From Hydnum rufescens UP504 (Eukaryota > Basidiomycota > Agaricomycetes > Cantharellales > Hydnaceae), in the NCBI GenBank assembly GCA_014904985.1, contig MU129007.1:124001-188000 (forward strand): a DNA stretch of 64,000 nt, read 5' to 3'. Shown piece after piece: positions 47,150-58,475 of this stretch. Position 1 is the stretch's first letter. Every line of letters begins with the position of its first letter. A program made the position numbers and the translations under genes. The notes below the pieces were generated by a model. The model was not told where the DNA came from and searched no databases. It saw nothing but the letters and a program-made list of their open reading frames with translations.

Positions 47150-47629
47150 CTAGCTTTCCAACTTGCGCTTTTTCGCGGATCGCTGAAATGGAGGCGTGGG
47201 TGCCTCAGTGTCGCACGCCTGCAGGTCACAAATTACTCACTTCGGTTTTTGGTTCTGGATCATACCTCGTCGGATCTACAACCGAATCGTCGGAATCGTT
47301 GGAATCGTCGGGATCGTCGGAATCCGAATCAATGAGGATCATCTTTGTGGGCTTTTTTGGAGGCGACTGTCTTTGTGTATGTTCTTGCGCTCGAGCGTCT
47401 TGCAACTCAGTTTTCAGCGTGTTCAAGGCAGCTTGAGTCTGTTCAAACTGATGCTTGAGATCAAGAATGAGCTCCTGCATCGACTCGCACGATGAGAATC
47501 CGCGGCTCAGGCTGCAGGTGATCGAGATTTCACCTCTGACTCTGCCAAATCCTTCTTCAGCCTCTGGTTTTTTTGACGGAGAAGTCTCAGGCGCTCCTCG
47601 TTAGTCGGCTCTGCCGCATTCCGGGGCAT
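47150..47629 (-). CDS. Small coiled-coil protein with acidic repeat and basic NLS-like end
   Basis: The start MPRNAAEPTNEERLRLLRQK at 47629 resembles the N-terminus of the gene at 46929 (acidic, then Leu heptads: RLLRQKNQRLKKDLAESE). The next exon gives ELILDLKHQFEQTQAALNTL, an acidic Ser-Asp run (IDSDSDDPDDSNDSDDSVV, encoded by repeated GATTCC/GACGAT units at about 47285-47330) and DPTRYDPEPKTE. A last exon reads RSAKKRKLES, stop 47150, a good monopartite nuclear-localisation signal. About 125 residues. It may be a free-standing N-terminal module of the neighbouring family or a truncated paralogue. Confidence 0.55.
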
Positions 47630-48890
47630 GGAGAAAGACCGGATTAATTGAATGGCACCTGCCCTCGGTATTGGCCGTGATCTCGGGACCTCGTGAGAGA
47701 AAAATTAATGTTGCAATACTGAATCTGCAGGTCTTCGTTGTTTGCTTCTAATCCTCATGACCTCAGAGGCGTATTATACAGGGTTGTGAAGTACTCTGGC
47801 GCGTTAGGTCCCGACTAAGCGTCCAGTACACCCTGGGGATACTGATCCTGCGTTCGAGGAGCCAAGGTCCATACCATTGATAGGACTGTTGTTCATATTT
47901 GGAGGAGCCATATTCCCCTCCCTTAGCCATCTCCAACCTCAATGGCCACTTTTCTTCGCCCCAGACGCACGGGTGCGTAATCCAACCTACCTCTATTTTA
48001 ACTCGACAATTAACATCAGTAGAAAGTGGATGCTGTGCTTCTCGGACGTTCCAAATTACCCTCGTTCTCGGACTGACATGTATGTGATCCTCTCTTTCGC
48101 CTCGGAGACAATCTGGGGAAAGCTTGGCATCTTGCAGTTAGTGTATCGATCATTCGGCTTCGCAATTTCACTGTTCTTTCTGTTCGTTCTTCGACGTCGT
48201 CATCGCTAATCCAGATCCGTCGACGCCCTTTCTCACAGTTCACTTAGAACTCAGGAGCATTGCAACTTGTCACGACCATCTTTATGATGGAATTGACATG
48301 GTGAGGATCAGCTGTGTGGTATGCACAGGTTGTTCGGTATCTGATGATTGTGGACCCTGCTCCATTGATTTCATATACATCCGCGCGGCATCCTGAGTTT
48401 GTTCCTGCGCACCCATTTTGACACACAAAGACACTCTTGCATTATCGATTTGGACGGTGTCCATTTGAAGTTCGGATCATGATTCATCTGCTGAAATCTT
48501 CCACAAGGACTGAATTTCCTGGTCAAGTTTCCCTTGTCTCGTCTTCTGCCTGCTGCAAGGCGGAGAATGTTCAAATTTTTAATCGATCGTGCATCGATTT
48601 GAACGTTAGAATTGTATTATTAGCTGAAGATGGCGGGAAAGAAATTGTTGGAATATCGGGACAGCCAGGACGACACGCTCATATGTCTGCCAAAGGAATA
48701 CACTAAATCGACCAGAGTCGTCTAGGCACATTGGATATTGGATATAGGATACGAAAACTTGATAGGAACGACCATCGCGCGCACATCAATGTCAGACAAA
48801 AGAAATGATTCTAATGTCAGACCTGTTCGAGAAAAAATTTGAATCTGAGTCAACGCTTTCTGCATGAGAAGAGAATACCGATCCGCATCC
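47630..48890. other. Intergenic
   Basis: No gene is supported. The frame 47877-48209 (+) is hydrophobic at both ends but has no splice signals, homologous look or conserved motif; I treat it as chance. The lower end is the 3' flank of the ammonium transporter. Confidence 0.35.
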
Positions 48891-50981
48891 TTATATCACG
48901 TCTAGGACTTTCTTATCATCTCGACTACCATCGGTATCAAAGTCGGCAAACCCGGTTCTGAAGTCAGGATTGCGGCCAATGTCAATGATAGACATATGGC
49001 GAGGTCGGCTGAAGTCTTGTGCTACTTTTTCAAGACTGGCCATGCGGATAGAAAAGCGCGGATTTTCGGAACGGGACCTCTGAACGGGCGGATTGGCGTC
49101 GAAATCTCGCAAAAGCTCGACAAAGTCTATGGCTGTCGAACGGCGAAACATTATCAGCCACGTCACATCAAGTACTCTCGTCAGAAAGCAATAAAATCTT
49201 TACCATATTCGCCAATCTACAAAGTTGGACAGTAGACCGATAGTAAATCTCGAAGACACGGAAGAAGCTACAGAATCAAAGCATACCTGATCTTCGTCCA
49301 TTCCGTTGGTTTCTGCTTCCTCTGGCGCTCGTAGTTGCAGGAAAGGGACGAGATCAAAGCCTTGGCGAGAAGTGCCGTAATGACAAATGTGTATGCAGCC
49401 GTTGCACAAATATACCCCAACTGGATATATATCCGTTTGCAATTGTTCTGGATACATCCACCTGGGCATCGCAAGTAACTGTTATATCAATGACAAATGT
49501 GACCAGATTGTTTCGCACCCTTGACTGTGGTATTGACATTGTCCAGCGAGATGATGTAGTCTGCCGCAAATAGAGCGTTTGCCATTAGGCCAAGCATACC
49601 ACCAACGCCGTGCTGTGCAAATATATCAAGGGAATCATCGATTCCCATAATATGCTTCACTGTCAGGAAGATCTGTGAGCGCGATCCCCAAGCTAGAATA
49701 GAAGGGGCACCGGAATACATTTTGTTGCATAATTACAGACACCTCCAGCAACGATTCCAAGGATAATACTGGCCCATGCTGGTATGAACCCACTGCTCGG
49801 AGTGGAAGCCACGAGGCCCGATATAGTTCCACAACAGAAACTAACCATAGAATACTGGACACCAATGTCATTAGCATGAACTTCATTTTGAAAGATGAGG
49901 GAACATTTTACCTTCCCCTGCACCCGAAAATCAAGGAGGCACCAAACCAAGCCAGCCATTGCAGCACAAATATTGGAGTTCCACGCGGCGTATACAGCTC
50001 GTAAGTTTGCCCCATATGCGGAGCCGGCATTGAAACCTATCCATCCGAACCAAAGGATGAATGTCCCCAAACATACAAAAGAAACATTGTGGGGCCTATG
50101 AAGCATAGAGATAGCAATGTTGACTTATGTCAGCACGGACTCGATGTCACCACCTGAGATCATTTTACGAACCGGAAATTGACCAGCTCGCGTTTGCGCC
50201 GAGGCCCGAGTACAAATGCATACGCAAGCCCCCGAAACCACTACAAATTTCGACCGGTCCACCACCAGAGAAGTCCAGCACACCCCATTTAGCCGCCCAA
50301 CCATTGATACCCCATGCCCATTGGGCAATGACACAATATACGAGAGTGGTCCATAGAAAGCTGAATATCATCGCAGGCATGACTCGCCCCCGTTCTGCGA
50401 TCTGTCAATATATGCATCAGTATTTCGTACCATATGCTTTCGCGAGGGGTCGAAAATTTACAGCGCCAACAAGAATAGCTACCTATGGAACAGGTTTTAA
50501 CGCGGCCTCCCGGGTGAACGAAGTAAACTTGCCGTGACACAAGCAAATTCCATCTGGATAAATGAGAACAGCAGCTCGGAAACGAGAGGTGAGCCCGGGG
50601 AAGCCATGGCGAGTACGTTTCTTAATCCGACGTTGTTCAGATTTCCTGATACACGGGAATTAGAATGGAGAAGTTTGGAGTCGCCATGATGCCATGGACA
50701 CACCAATGAATCCATTCGTAGCGGTTCTGCTGAACGCAAGAGAGTAACCCCATAGGTACCATTGAAAGACCACAACAGCATTGGAGAACACAACCGCCAA
50801 TAGTAACTGGAGGGAATTTTTTCGCCTGGCAAGTCCACCGTAGAGGAATGCGAGCCCTGGGATCATAAATAGGATAAGAGCGCTACTGAGAATAACAAAC
50901 GCCGTGTCCCCTCGGTCAAAAGAGATCTGGTCAACTTGTCCTGGGGAGTCGTCGTTAGACGGGTCCGGTACATTTGGACAT
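48891..50981 (-). CDS. Ammonium transporter (AMT/MEP/Rh family)
   Basis: This is a plasma-membrane ammonium channel/transporter with 11 membrane spans. The minus strand reads DRGDTAFVILSSALILFMIP, GLAFLYGGLARRKNSLQLLL, AVVFSNAVVVFQWYLWGYSL, VAILVGAIAERGRVMPAMIF, WGINGWAAKWGVLDFSGGGP, WIGFNAGSAYGANLRAVYA, FAQHGVGGMLGLMANALFA (the His-containing AMT signature) and LGYICATAAYTFVITALLAK. A cytosolic tail ends DDKKVLDVI at 48891. The intron after FACVT (donor at 50531) starts GCAAGT. Frame breaks: a G missing at about 50224 after GFGGL, and a T missing (AAA at 49356-49358 on the plus strand) after LLAKA. The start is uncertain; the ATG at 50981 needs one further base change to join, and an upstream first exon at 51239 is possible. 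Confidence 0.92.
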
Positions 50982-53319
50982 TCGATTTAATGAAAGTCAA
51001 GCGCACTTGCAAGGACTGGGAGACGCCGCGACATGTCTGGACGATAGTTATGAAGCCGAACCCTCGTTCTTGCGAGAGAGTGCACCAGAGAGTGTGGAAC
51101 AGAAAGGAAATGGAACGGCAGAACAGGAGAAAAACAAGAGACTTAAAGGGTGACGGTGAGGGCTTATGTTTTTGCGACTCCTAGCAGGAGGATGCTGGTA
51201 AAATGCATTATACACGGCTGACGTCAAGGTTACGGCCATGTAAGCTCCAATGATATATTCCTGTATCTTGGCCCTGCGGTTGTTCTTATGAGCAGAAGAC
51301 GGTAATTGGATTGTCAGATCCTACTCGTAGATCCAACCGCCCACAGGACACTGTTGCTCCAAGATATTTTAAACGAGAAGCCAGGAGGAGCCACCGCTCC
51401 TAAATATGTTTTTTTAGTCAAGGTGCCGTGGTACAAAGGAGCCACAGGTTTGATGCATGAAGGGAATCGGAAGGCGCCGGCGTTGCGTCCGGTCCAAAGC
51501 GACCACGCTGAGACGTACGCGTCGTCTAGAACGAGGCTCACTACGAGCTTCTCTCCCCCTCGCGTCGCTCTGCCAGGGTCAGCTGGTGAGGCCACCCGTC
51601 CGGGAAGACCCGCCACCGTCACGTCCCATGACCGACCATTCATGCTTGTGGGGACGAAGCCACTTGGGATTTGCGACACCCGAGAATTTCCCTATAGGCT
51701 CATCGATCTCCCGGCCTCGATCTTCGGTTGTCGCTGGCTGAGAACCCCACGAATACGATAACTATAGGCTGGATACGAATTTGAGACGGCGATCCGAGAA
51801 TATGTCTCCAGGAAAATCTACGATCGCACCCGAAAGCCAATTTGGGATCTAACAACAGTCGCGGTCTGGGGCTTCTAATAATTTTGCCTGGATGTTTTAC
51901 ATCTCGTCGCGATTGTTCAAAGAAGACGATTCTGAACAGCCTTCGCCAAAACCTCGGTCTTACAGTAGTAGCACAGATGTTTGATGAACCCCGCATTCCG
52001 AAAATACCCCCTCCTCACCGTCGAATAATTCGGTCGACGGACTGCATCTCCGAGCCTCCACTACCCTCCTTATTTACCTGTTTTCCATCCAAACCAGGAT
52101 ACTGCAGGAAATCGAAGTCAAGCGACAACGATTTCCCGTTCCCAACTGATACATTGTTGCGGTACAAATGGAAGTGTATCGTACTTCGTGAATGTTTCTA
52201 AACATGGTCAAAGACTTGGATTGTCCCATGCATCGAGCAAATTGTGGTCTTTCTGCTGTAGCGACGATCTCCGCGTAAGCGGTTGTCGAATATCCTTTTC
52301 AAGGTCCATGATTTCTATGTTGACCACACTTGGCAAGCCCTGACATCATCAGCCCTTGGCCCGAGGCGACCCTACTCGGGAGTTTTCTACATTCTCCTTT
52401 ATGCTTCAACGTGTCCATGGTCACTCTGTGAGTGCAATAGGCTAGCCCAATTATTTTTCCTACTAATTCATGCCATATTCTCGGGTCTTCCTCACCTCTC
52501 ATCGCAGGTCTTTTTGAAAGAGATTCCTAAATTTCAATTCTTTCCCCTAAGCCGATTCCCGGCGGAAGGATGTGGAGTCACATTCAGGAAGATCTGCAAA
52601 CATCCCTTCTGAAGCAATTATTAGTTTCTCATTCGCTGCGCATTTTACAGTAATTCCTGTGTGCTCCCGGGAACACCAATACAATGCAAATGTGACTAAA
52701 CTTAGGGATCTGTTCTATGTTGATGCGGGGGATATCACTGTAGGCGGATCTACGTTCTACAATGGGGATACAGATCAAGCATCAATGCATCGTTTTATAT
52801 ATTTTTCAGAACCCAATAGTTCCTCCGAGGCGCCAAAATATATATTCTATTCTGTAGACTCAGCAGTATGCAGTAGCTGTGATGTCACGATCAGTCACAG
52901 TGTCACAATGAGGTTTAAACATCTGTGTTTCCTCGACGCAATTTGACATATGACTGCCGATGCGCCCCAGTGACTTTGTTGGAGTGTCGTTACAGGCACT
53001 TCTGCATCCTTCCGGGCGTTAACTCCCCCAGCGCTGGTGTCGGTGACTGACATAGAACATTATGAAAGTTGCCGCTCAGATCCACATACCAGGTCATGTT
53101 GGTGCTTTTCAGATCGTTCACTGACCCTATAGCTACAGCACTCCGATGTTGTCGGGGAGATTTGTTCGGAGCAGCTCCCAATCTAGACCGAGCTGGCTGC
53201 CGAACCTTAGTCTGGTCGTCTTCGAAATTTGTCTACGTCTGGAGTCTTCATAAACCTGGGGACTTCCTCAGGATTGGTCACCTTCAATTCCCCGATTTCG
53301 ATCTTAACCTCTCGTCACG
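50982..53319. other. Gene-poor interval
   Basis: Contains the promoter side of the ammonium transporter. Overlapping open frames at 51306-51761 (+, 151 codons) and 51314-51679 (-, 121 codons) are long, but neither shows a family, signal peptide or intron signals. 51842-52201 and 52572-52946 (+) are likewise unassigned. Confidence 0.35.
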
Positions 53320-53803
53320 ATGGCACCTATAATCTCCCTTTTCGAGCGCGCTGACTATGGGCCTACATTCACCCACGTACAGCACAGTAAATCTGGACTC
53401 GTCGCCGCTGCGATTGGTGAGTCATGTGTATCTCTAGTAGCGATGCACATTCTGAGCGTGACCTCCTTTGTGCTTGATAGGCAGTGGGTTGTTAGCCCTA
53501 GTAATCATCTACGCTTACGGCGCGCGAATACTACTGGCTTTTCTTTGCTTCTTTTTTCCGTGCTGGTTCAAAGAGCCCCCACCCAGTACTCTTGCGTACC
53601 GAAGGGAACTATTCACCCATATTCCGATCACGTCCCCAGCGATGCGTTGGAACGACAGAATTGACCCTCCTCCGGCATATGCTTCAACGAGCTCTCTGCC
53701 CTCTTTCTCCGAACGCGATCCTTCTCTTCCATCACCACGTGCCACTGGGCGATTCAACACGGCAGGCATCGAAGCACCTTGCTCGATTCCATTAGCCGAC
53801 TAG
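53320..53803 (+). CDS. Small single-pass membrane protein with PY motif
   Basis: Exons 53320-53416 and 53481-53803 give 139 residues in one clean frame. A short luminal/extracellular N-terminus (MAPIISLFERADYGPTFTHV) is followed by one strong membrane segment (GLLALVIIYAYGARILLAFL) and a Cys (FFFPCWF). The cytosolic tail is Pro/Ser-rich with PPPAY, a PPxY motif of the kind bound by WW domains of Rsp5/Nedd4 ubiquitin ligases. I infer a possible ligase adaptor or a degraded cargo; the family was not recognised. Pro/Ser-rich coding character continues after the stop in another frame to about 53928, so the true C-terminus may be longer. Confidence 0.6.
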
Positions 53804-54257
53804 TCCCCCTCCGGAACGCCGTGCATCGTCCCCTCGTGGCTCGCCTGAAGTGACACCGGCTCCGTTCCCTGCATCTCGGGCGCCAATTCCGCCTGATGGC
53901 GAGGCCCCAACTGGCTCATATGCGTGATGCTGTCTCTCAAAACAGCCTCTGAAGGTCAACTGTTTCATCTCTTGCTCCACCTCTCTGTAGCCCACGCCAC
54001 GTAGCGCAGGCTCGGCGATACATTGAGCGGTTTCGGAGAGCCGTGGATGCATTGCTACGTATTCCAGCGTCGGCTGTTAACTGCGAAGGAGGGGACATTA
54101 ATAGCTGATGGACTCCTCTCGCTTTCGTTATTGTAACTTGGTCCGATTCCTCGGTCTCCCTCTATTTCGTTCTGGACTATTGGCTCTTTTCATTAGATAC
54201 GGCTTTTCTGGGCTCAATTAAAATACATCTAGCGTTCTAAGGCATCCATGCATCAAT
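53804..54257. other. Intergenic, convergent 3' flanks
   Basis: This is 3' flank of the PY-motif gene (+) and of the SAM carrier (-). The first about 120 bases remain coding-like (PERRASSPRGSPEV in a shifted frame). No other gene was seen. Confidence 0.4.
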
Positions 54258-55348
54258 CTATAAGGCAGCAGTGAATCGGGAGGAAACTGTCATCTCATAA
54301 ACTCCCAAGAAGCAGGCGCCACCAGCCGAGATCCATAATGTACGAGGTACAACCCCAGAAAATAAAGCTCGCAGGCCTTCTTTCTGATATATTGCCTTAA
54401 GACGACGAAGTATCGCCCCCTTCGAAGTCCGATCCGACTTTGGGGGAGTAAGACGTGTTAATCCAATGTGAAAGCCAAGGAGTGGAGAACGAAAGGGATG
54501 AACAGACCTGCATGTCTAGCATGACTCGAGTTTTGAGTACATCGAGAGGCGTTGTAGCAGCAGCAGCTACACCTCCGGCAAGAGATCCGCACGCGGCAGC
54601 TTCATGTGCGCGCAAAGGTCTTTGGAGCCTAGCAGCGAGGGCCGATTTGAGATATTCGTAAAGAGGGAATTGCAGAGATGTGAACGGGATCTGTCAAGCA
54701 AACAAATTTTTCTGTCAGCAATAACCGTGCACTTGAGGAAGAAGTATAACGGACCTCGCGAGCGATGGTAATCCTAAAGCCCCGATACAATCCCAATATC
54801 CCGTCCGCCCGCAACACGTTACGAAATGCGTCCCGGGAGGAAGCAGAAAGGCCATATGACGAGGTCTGCGTACGTGACTTGACGACCTCGGTGGGCACGC
54901 GAACAAGACACGCGACACACTCGCCTATGGACGCAGCGACCACATGATTCAACGGCGAAGGATGCGAGAGAGGGGAGGGGAGGTTGTGCTTTAAATAATC
55001 ATAGGTCGTGAAGAAAGCTGCCGCTGAGAATAACAGTCATCTCTAGGATTGATGTTTTGCAACTCCAGTTGCAAATGAAGAATGTATCATACCGCCTGGT
55101 GCACTTCCTACTATCACACTCCCGACGCCTCTATAAACGCCTCTAAATCCACCAGCTGCGATCAGCCCTTGTGTGGACTGCAGTCGAGTCTTGATAGTGT
55201 CAATAGGAAAGAAAAGCAAATCGACAGACGTCCCCGCCGCACCGCCAGCCTATGTGTACATATCACACAGCCGAACTGGAATGAGCAGAATATCATCCCT
55301 CACGTACTACCAGAGATTGCGGAAGCTCGGCGGTGAGTCCAAACTCAT
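54258..55348 (-). CDS. PET8: Mitochondrial S-adenosylmethionine carrier
   Basis: This is an inner-membrane mitochondrial carrier (SLC25 family) importing S-adenosylmethionine. It has three carrier repeats with signatures [20 protein letters not shown] and [10 protein letters not shown]. Other landmarks are [77 protein letters not shown] and [20 protein letters not shown], a SAM-carrier-like set. The stop is at 54258. Introns are short. The first exon [12 protein letters not shown] at 55348 joins the next only with one base of slack (phase 2 into phase 0), so the start may carry another one-base error. The gene ends about 60 bases from the stop codon of the acyl-CoA ligase upstream on the same strand. 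Confidence 0.88.
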
Positions 55349-55410
55349 TGTAGGAACGAATCACAAGATCAACCGTTGCTGACGTAATATACAACATTTT
55401 CACACACATC

Positions 55411-57940
55411 TCAAAGACGGGCGGGAATTGTATGTGCTCGCGCATATCTATCCTGAAGCTCCCTGCGGAGTACCTTCCCTGTGGGATTCTTTGGGATCTG
55501 CAGAGACGAATGTGAGCTGGACATAACATATATTAGAGTTACACCGCACCTCGTCAATAAATTCGATACCTCCACGAAGCCATTTCGGCTTACTGAGATG
55601 CTCTTGCACGACTCTATGAATTTCTTCTGCGGATTTCTCCGGACCCTGCTTCAGACCTCGTCCTGACAACACGACCCAAGCACGGGGTGCCACCGAGTCG
55701 ATGTCGCTACCAGACGACGGGAACGGGACGGCAGCGACACAAATATCGTCCATAAACGATTTGCAGTGCGTCAAGATGGTCTCCTCGATCTCGGTAGGGG
55801 CGACCTGCACGCCTCCTACTTTAAAAATATCCTAACGCAACGGTTCATTGAATAATCAGGATGGTACCGGGACTTGGTTGTTGTTTCCAACGCGCCTTTA
55901 TACGATCGACAAAATAGAAGTACCCGTCCCTATCGTAGCGGAACTACATAATTGCCTTGATGAGCGCACACTGTAGAGGATCAAGCACAGAAGACACACC
56001 CGATCACCAGTTCGCAGCCAATCCGAACTCTCAAGACCTTCAAGCGCCAATCCAAAGGTCTCCTTAGTCACTCGTTCATTTCTCCAATACCCAAGAGCGA
56101 TATTAGGGCCTCGAATCCACAGTTCGCCAACCTGATCCAAGGGGTTGGCTATTAGACTATCTCTACCGTTAATGTTCTTGACTAGCACAGCTTCCATCCC
56201 AGTATGCAAAGACAACGCGGTGGAGACATCGTGTCCCGCAGGTGCACGAGTGGGGACGGAGATAGGGGGAGGAAGAATGCCCAAAGTCTACCCCATGGTT
56301 AAATTATAAATACATTGTATTGGAAAATTGAGGCCTGAAGAGGGACGGGATTTGACTTACAGCTTCTGACATTCCATACGCCTGTAGAGAAGACAAAATT
56401 TAAGTCGGAACAATGGATAGGAGGGAGAGAAAAATTACTATATGGTCAAGGACTTACTTGGGAGACTTGAAGGTGCTTCCCCACAAGCGAGTTGGGGACA
56501 ACCGCCTCCCTGACCTGATTTTTAAGTTCTCTAGAGAGATGTGCAGCCGCCGATGAAATCTTGACCAGCGATTGAAAGGTGTTGTGCTGCTCTTCCTTGT
56601 TCATGTTGCGGAGTAGGGGAGACGTGACAAGTTTATGTAACATGGAAGGCACCATCGTAAGAGATGTGATGCGGTATCTGTGGCGGAGTTCAGGATGTGC
56701 ATGAAGAAAAACGGGAGCCATAGATTGGCGAATGATCAAGCGCGGTGCTATACAAATATATATTTATAAAACGCCTTACTTGCGGATGGCCTTGAGAGCC
56801 TCGCCCACATTCCAGTCTGCGAGCATCACCACTGTGATGGGGGAAAGATATGCGCTGGATCAAGCAATATAGTCAATAGCATCAGCAGGATATTGAATGA
56901 TCGCAAGGAAAATCCACAGACTGCAAACAATTGGCGAATAACCCCATGGTGTGGTACATTGGCAAAACCCCTAGAGAACGTATAACGATGGGAGGGGATT
57001 GCGGTAGGGGAGGCCGCCCAGAAACAAAAGGCGAGTTGTTGGAGGCCTGTGCTTCCACGGCGCGGGACCATACCACACCCTGCGCCAGAGTCGCTACACT
57101 TGCTCGCGAAGGTGTTGAGAAGGCCAAAAGCACGAGCGAAGGATCATTAGGAGATATCCTTACATGTTTTCCTGGCCAATCATGACCGCTTTTGGTAAAC
57201 CGCTGGTACCGCTGGAAAAGATAAGATACTTCACCCAAGATATGAGGTTGAATTTTCTGCGCACTACAGGAGCACAAGTGATGAAGGGGACTTACAGCAA
57301 GCATGCCTCGTCGGATGGAACACACAGGGGTTCAGGGATATTGATAGTTCGTGCGATTAATACATCAACATCGAAACATTCGGGAGAAACGCGATTGTTT
57401 AATAGTGCATGAATCTGGATGGGTGTCTCGAGCCTAGCCCTGACAGCTGCAGAAGAGCGGATAGCGAGAGGCATAAAGGCAGCTGACGCGAAGATGTGTT
57501 TTGGTTCGGATAGTGTCAGCGCCCGTACTAGTTCTTCATGCGTCCAATGACTGTTGAGCAAAACAAAAGGTATTCCACTATACAGACATGCATGGACTAT
57601 AACAGGGAAGTCCTAGGCATGTTATGTGGGCAAAATTCATGGACAAAATGAGAAGGAGTGTTGCAGATACGGACCACGTTCCCCTCACTTAGGATGCCCA
57701 CTCTTTCGCCTTGAGGTAGGACCTCAAGTCCACCCAGGTCTCTTGGTGTGGTGAGCGCTGTTGCCAATCGCCGAACCCGGTGCACATGTTCTGCCCGAGT
57801 ACGAGACACGCCGTAAGAGCATCGATTGTGACGATGTGGTCACCAGGGACGGAGAGACCTGGTTTAGTAAACAGAAAGGAGAATACGTTCGTTTCTGGTA
57901 CGGGCACGAATGGCACACCCGATTTAATGATGGCAGTCAT
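55411..57940 (-). CDS. Acyl-CoA synthetase / 4-coumarate-CoA ligase-like (AMP-binding)
   Basis: This is an ANL-superfamily acid-CoA ligase, activating a carboxylate as acyl-AMP and then acyl-CoA. The start MTAIIKSGVPFVPVPETNVF is at 57940. P-loop FSSGTSGLPKAVMI lies near 57190, GVLPMYHTMGLFANC follows, then RITSLTMVPSMLHKLVTSP, VKISSAAAHLSRELKNQV, GELWIRGPNIALGYW, SDWLRTGD, DGYFYFVDRIKDIFKVGGVQ, VAPTEIEE and the catalytic-lysine motif PKNPTGKVLRREL. The C-terminus ends PARL, a plausible peroxisomal targeting signal 1 (ARL), as in many fungal 4CL-like enzymes. Frame breaks: one C missing at 57810-57812 (plus strand), and the exon junction near 57230-57290 does not close. The substrate is unknown. 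Confidence 0.88.
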
Positions 57941-58393
57941 GTTAGAGTTGGGCGGAAGTGAAGAATAGCAAGCACGATGAGTTGTGGCGCGAAGTGCTCG
58001 TTATACCATTATACATACAGTATAGACGGGCCGTGTCGCCGTACATCCGCACAAAATCTAAGCGATATATCCCTCACCAAAGATTCAAAGAGCGTAATCA
58101 CGGGCCAACCACACGGACACAGCAAAGCCCAACTGTTCCAAGCGTTGCCCCCAGTACCAGCTGATGTCAGCCTAACGTCTCCTCCTGCAGAAATGCCGAC
58201 TGTCTTGCGCCGCACGCGCTCATGGTTTTCGCTAAAATAAGTGAATTGGATGTTAATAGATTACATAGGCGTAACATTCCGGCTCGGCAGACTACTGTAG
58301 CCGCACAAAGTCTAACAAAGTGGCTAGCGAGTCTGTCTCCGTTGCTCGTCGGTCAAACCCTTTGTCTCTACTGGCATGGTTGTGTGAGAGATT

Positions 58394-58411
58394 GCGAAGC
58401 AATTGCTTCGC
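58394..58411. repeat. Perfect 18-bp palindrome
   Basis: GCGAAGCAATTGCTTCGC equals its own reverse complement. It lies 14 bases before the stem-loop at 58426-58475. It could be a binding site for a dimeric factor or part of a mobile element end; there is no direct evidence for either. Confidence 0.85.
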
Positions 58412-58425
58412 CGATCTCAGTGCAT

Positions 58426-58475
58426 GAGAGCGGCAGATATGACTGTGCGGGAGGGTGGGATTATCTGCCGCTCTC
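58426..58475. repeat. Inverted repeat, 14-bp perfect arms, 22-nt spacer
   Basis: The left arm GAGAGCGGCAGATA (58426-58439) and right arm TATCTGCCGCTCTC (58462-58475) are perfect reverse complements. In RNA this would form a strong hairpin. It is not next to any gene end I can place, so a terminator role is unsupported. Confidence 0.85.

Noticed and set aside
47877..48209. A 110-codon hydrophobic open frame
   Set aside because: No conserved motif and no splice support; the hydrophobic stretches are interrupted by low-complexity sequence typical of chance frames.
51306..51761. A 151-codon open frame (+) and a 121-codon frame on the other strand
   Set aside because: They overlap each other in a GC-richer patch, have no intron signals, signal peptide or recognisable motif, and neither is preferred over the other.
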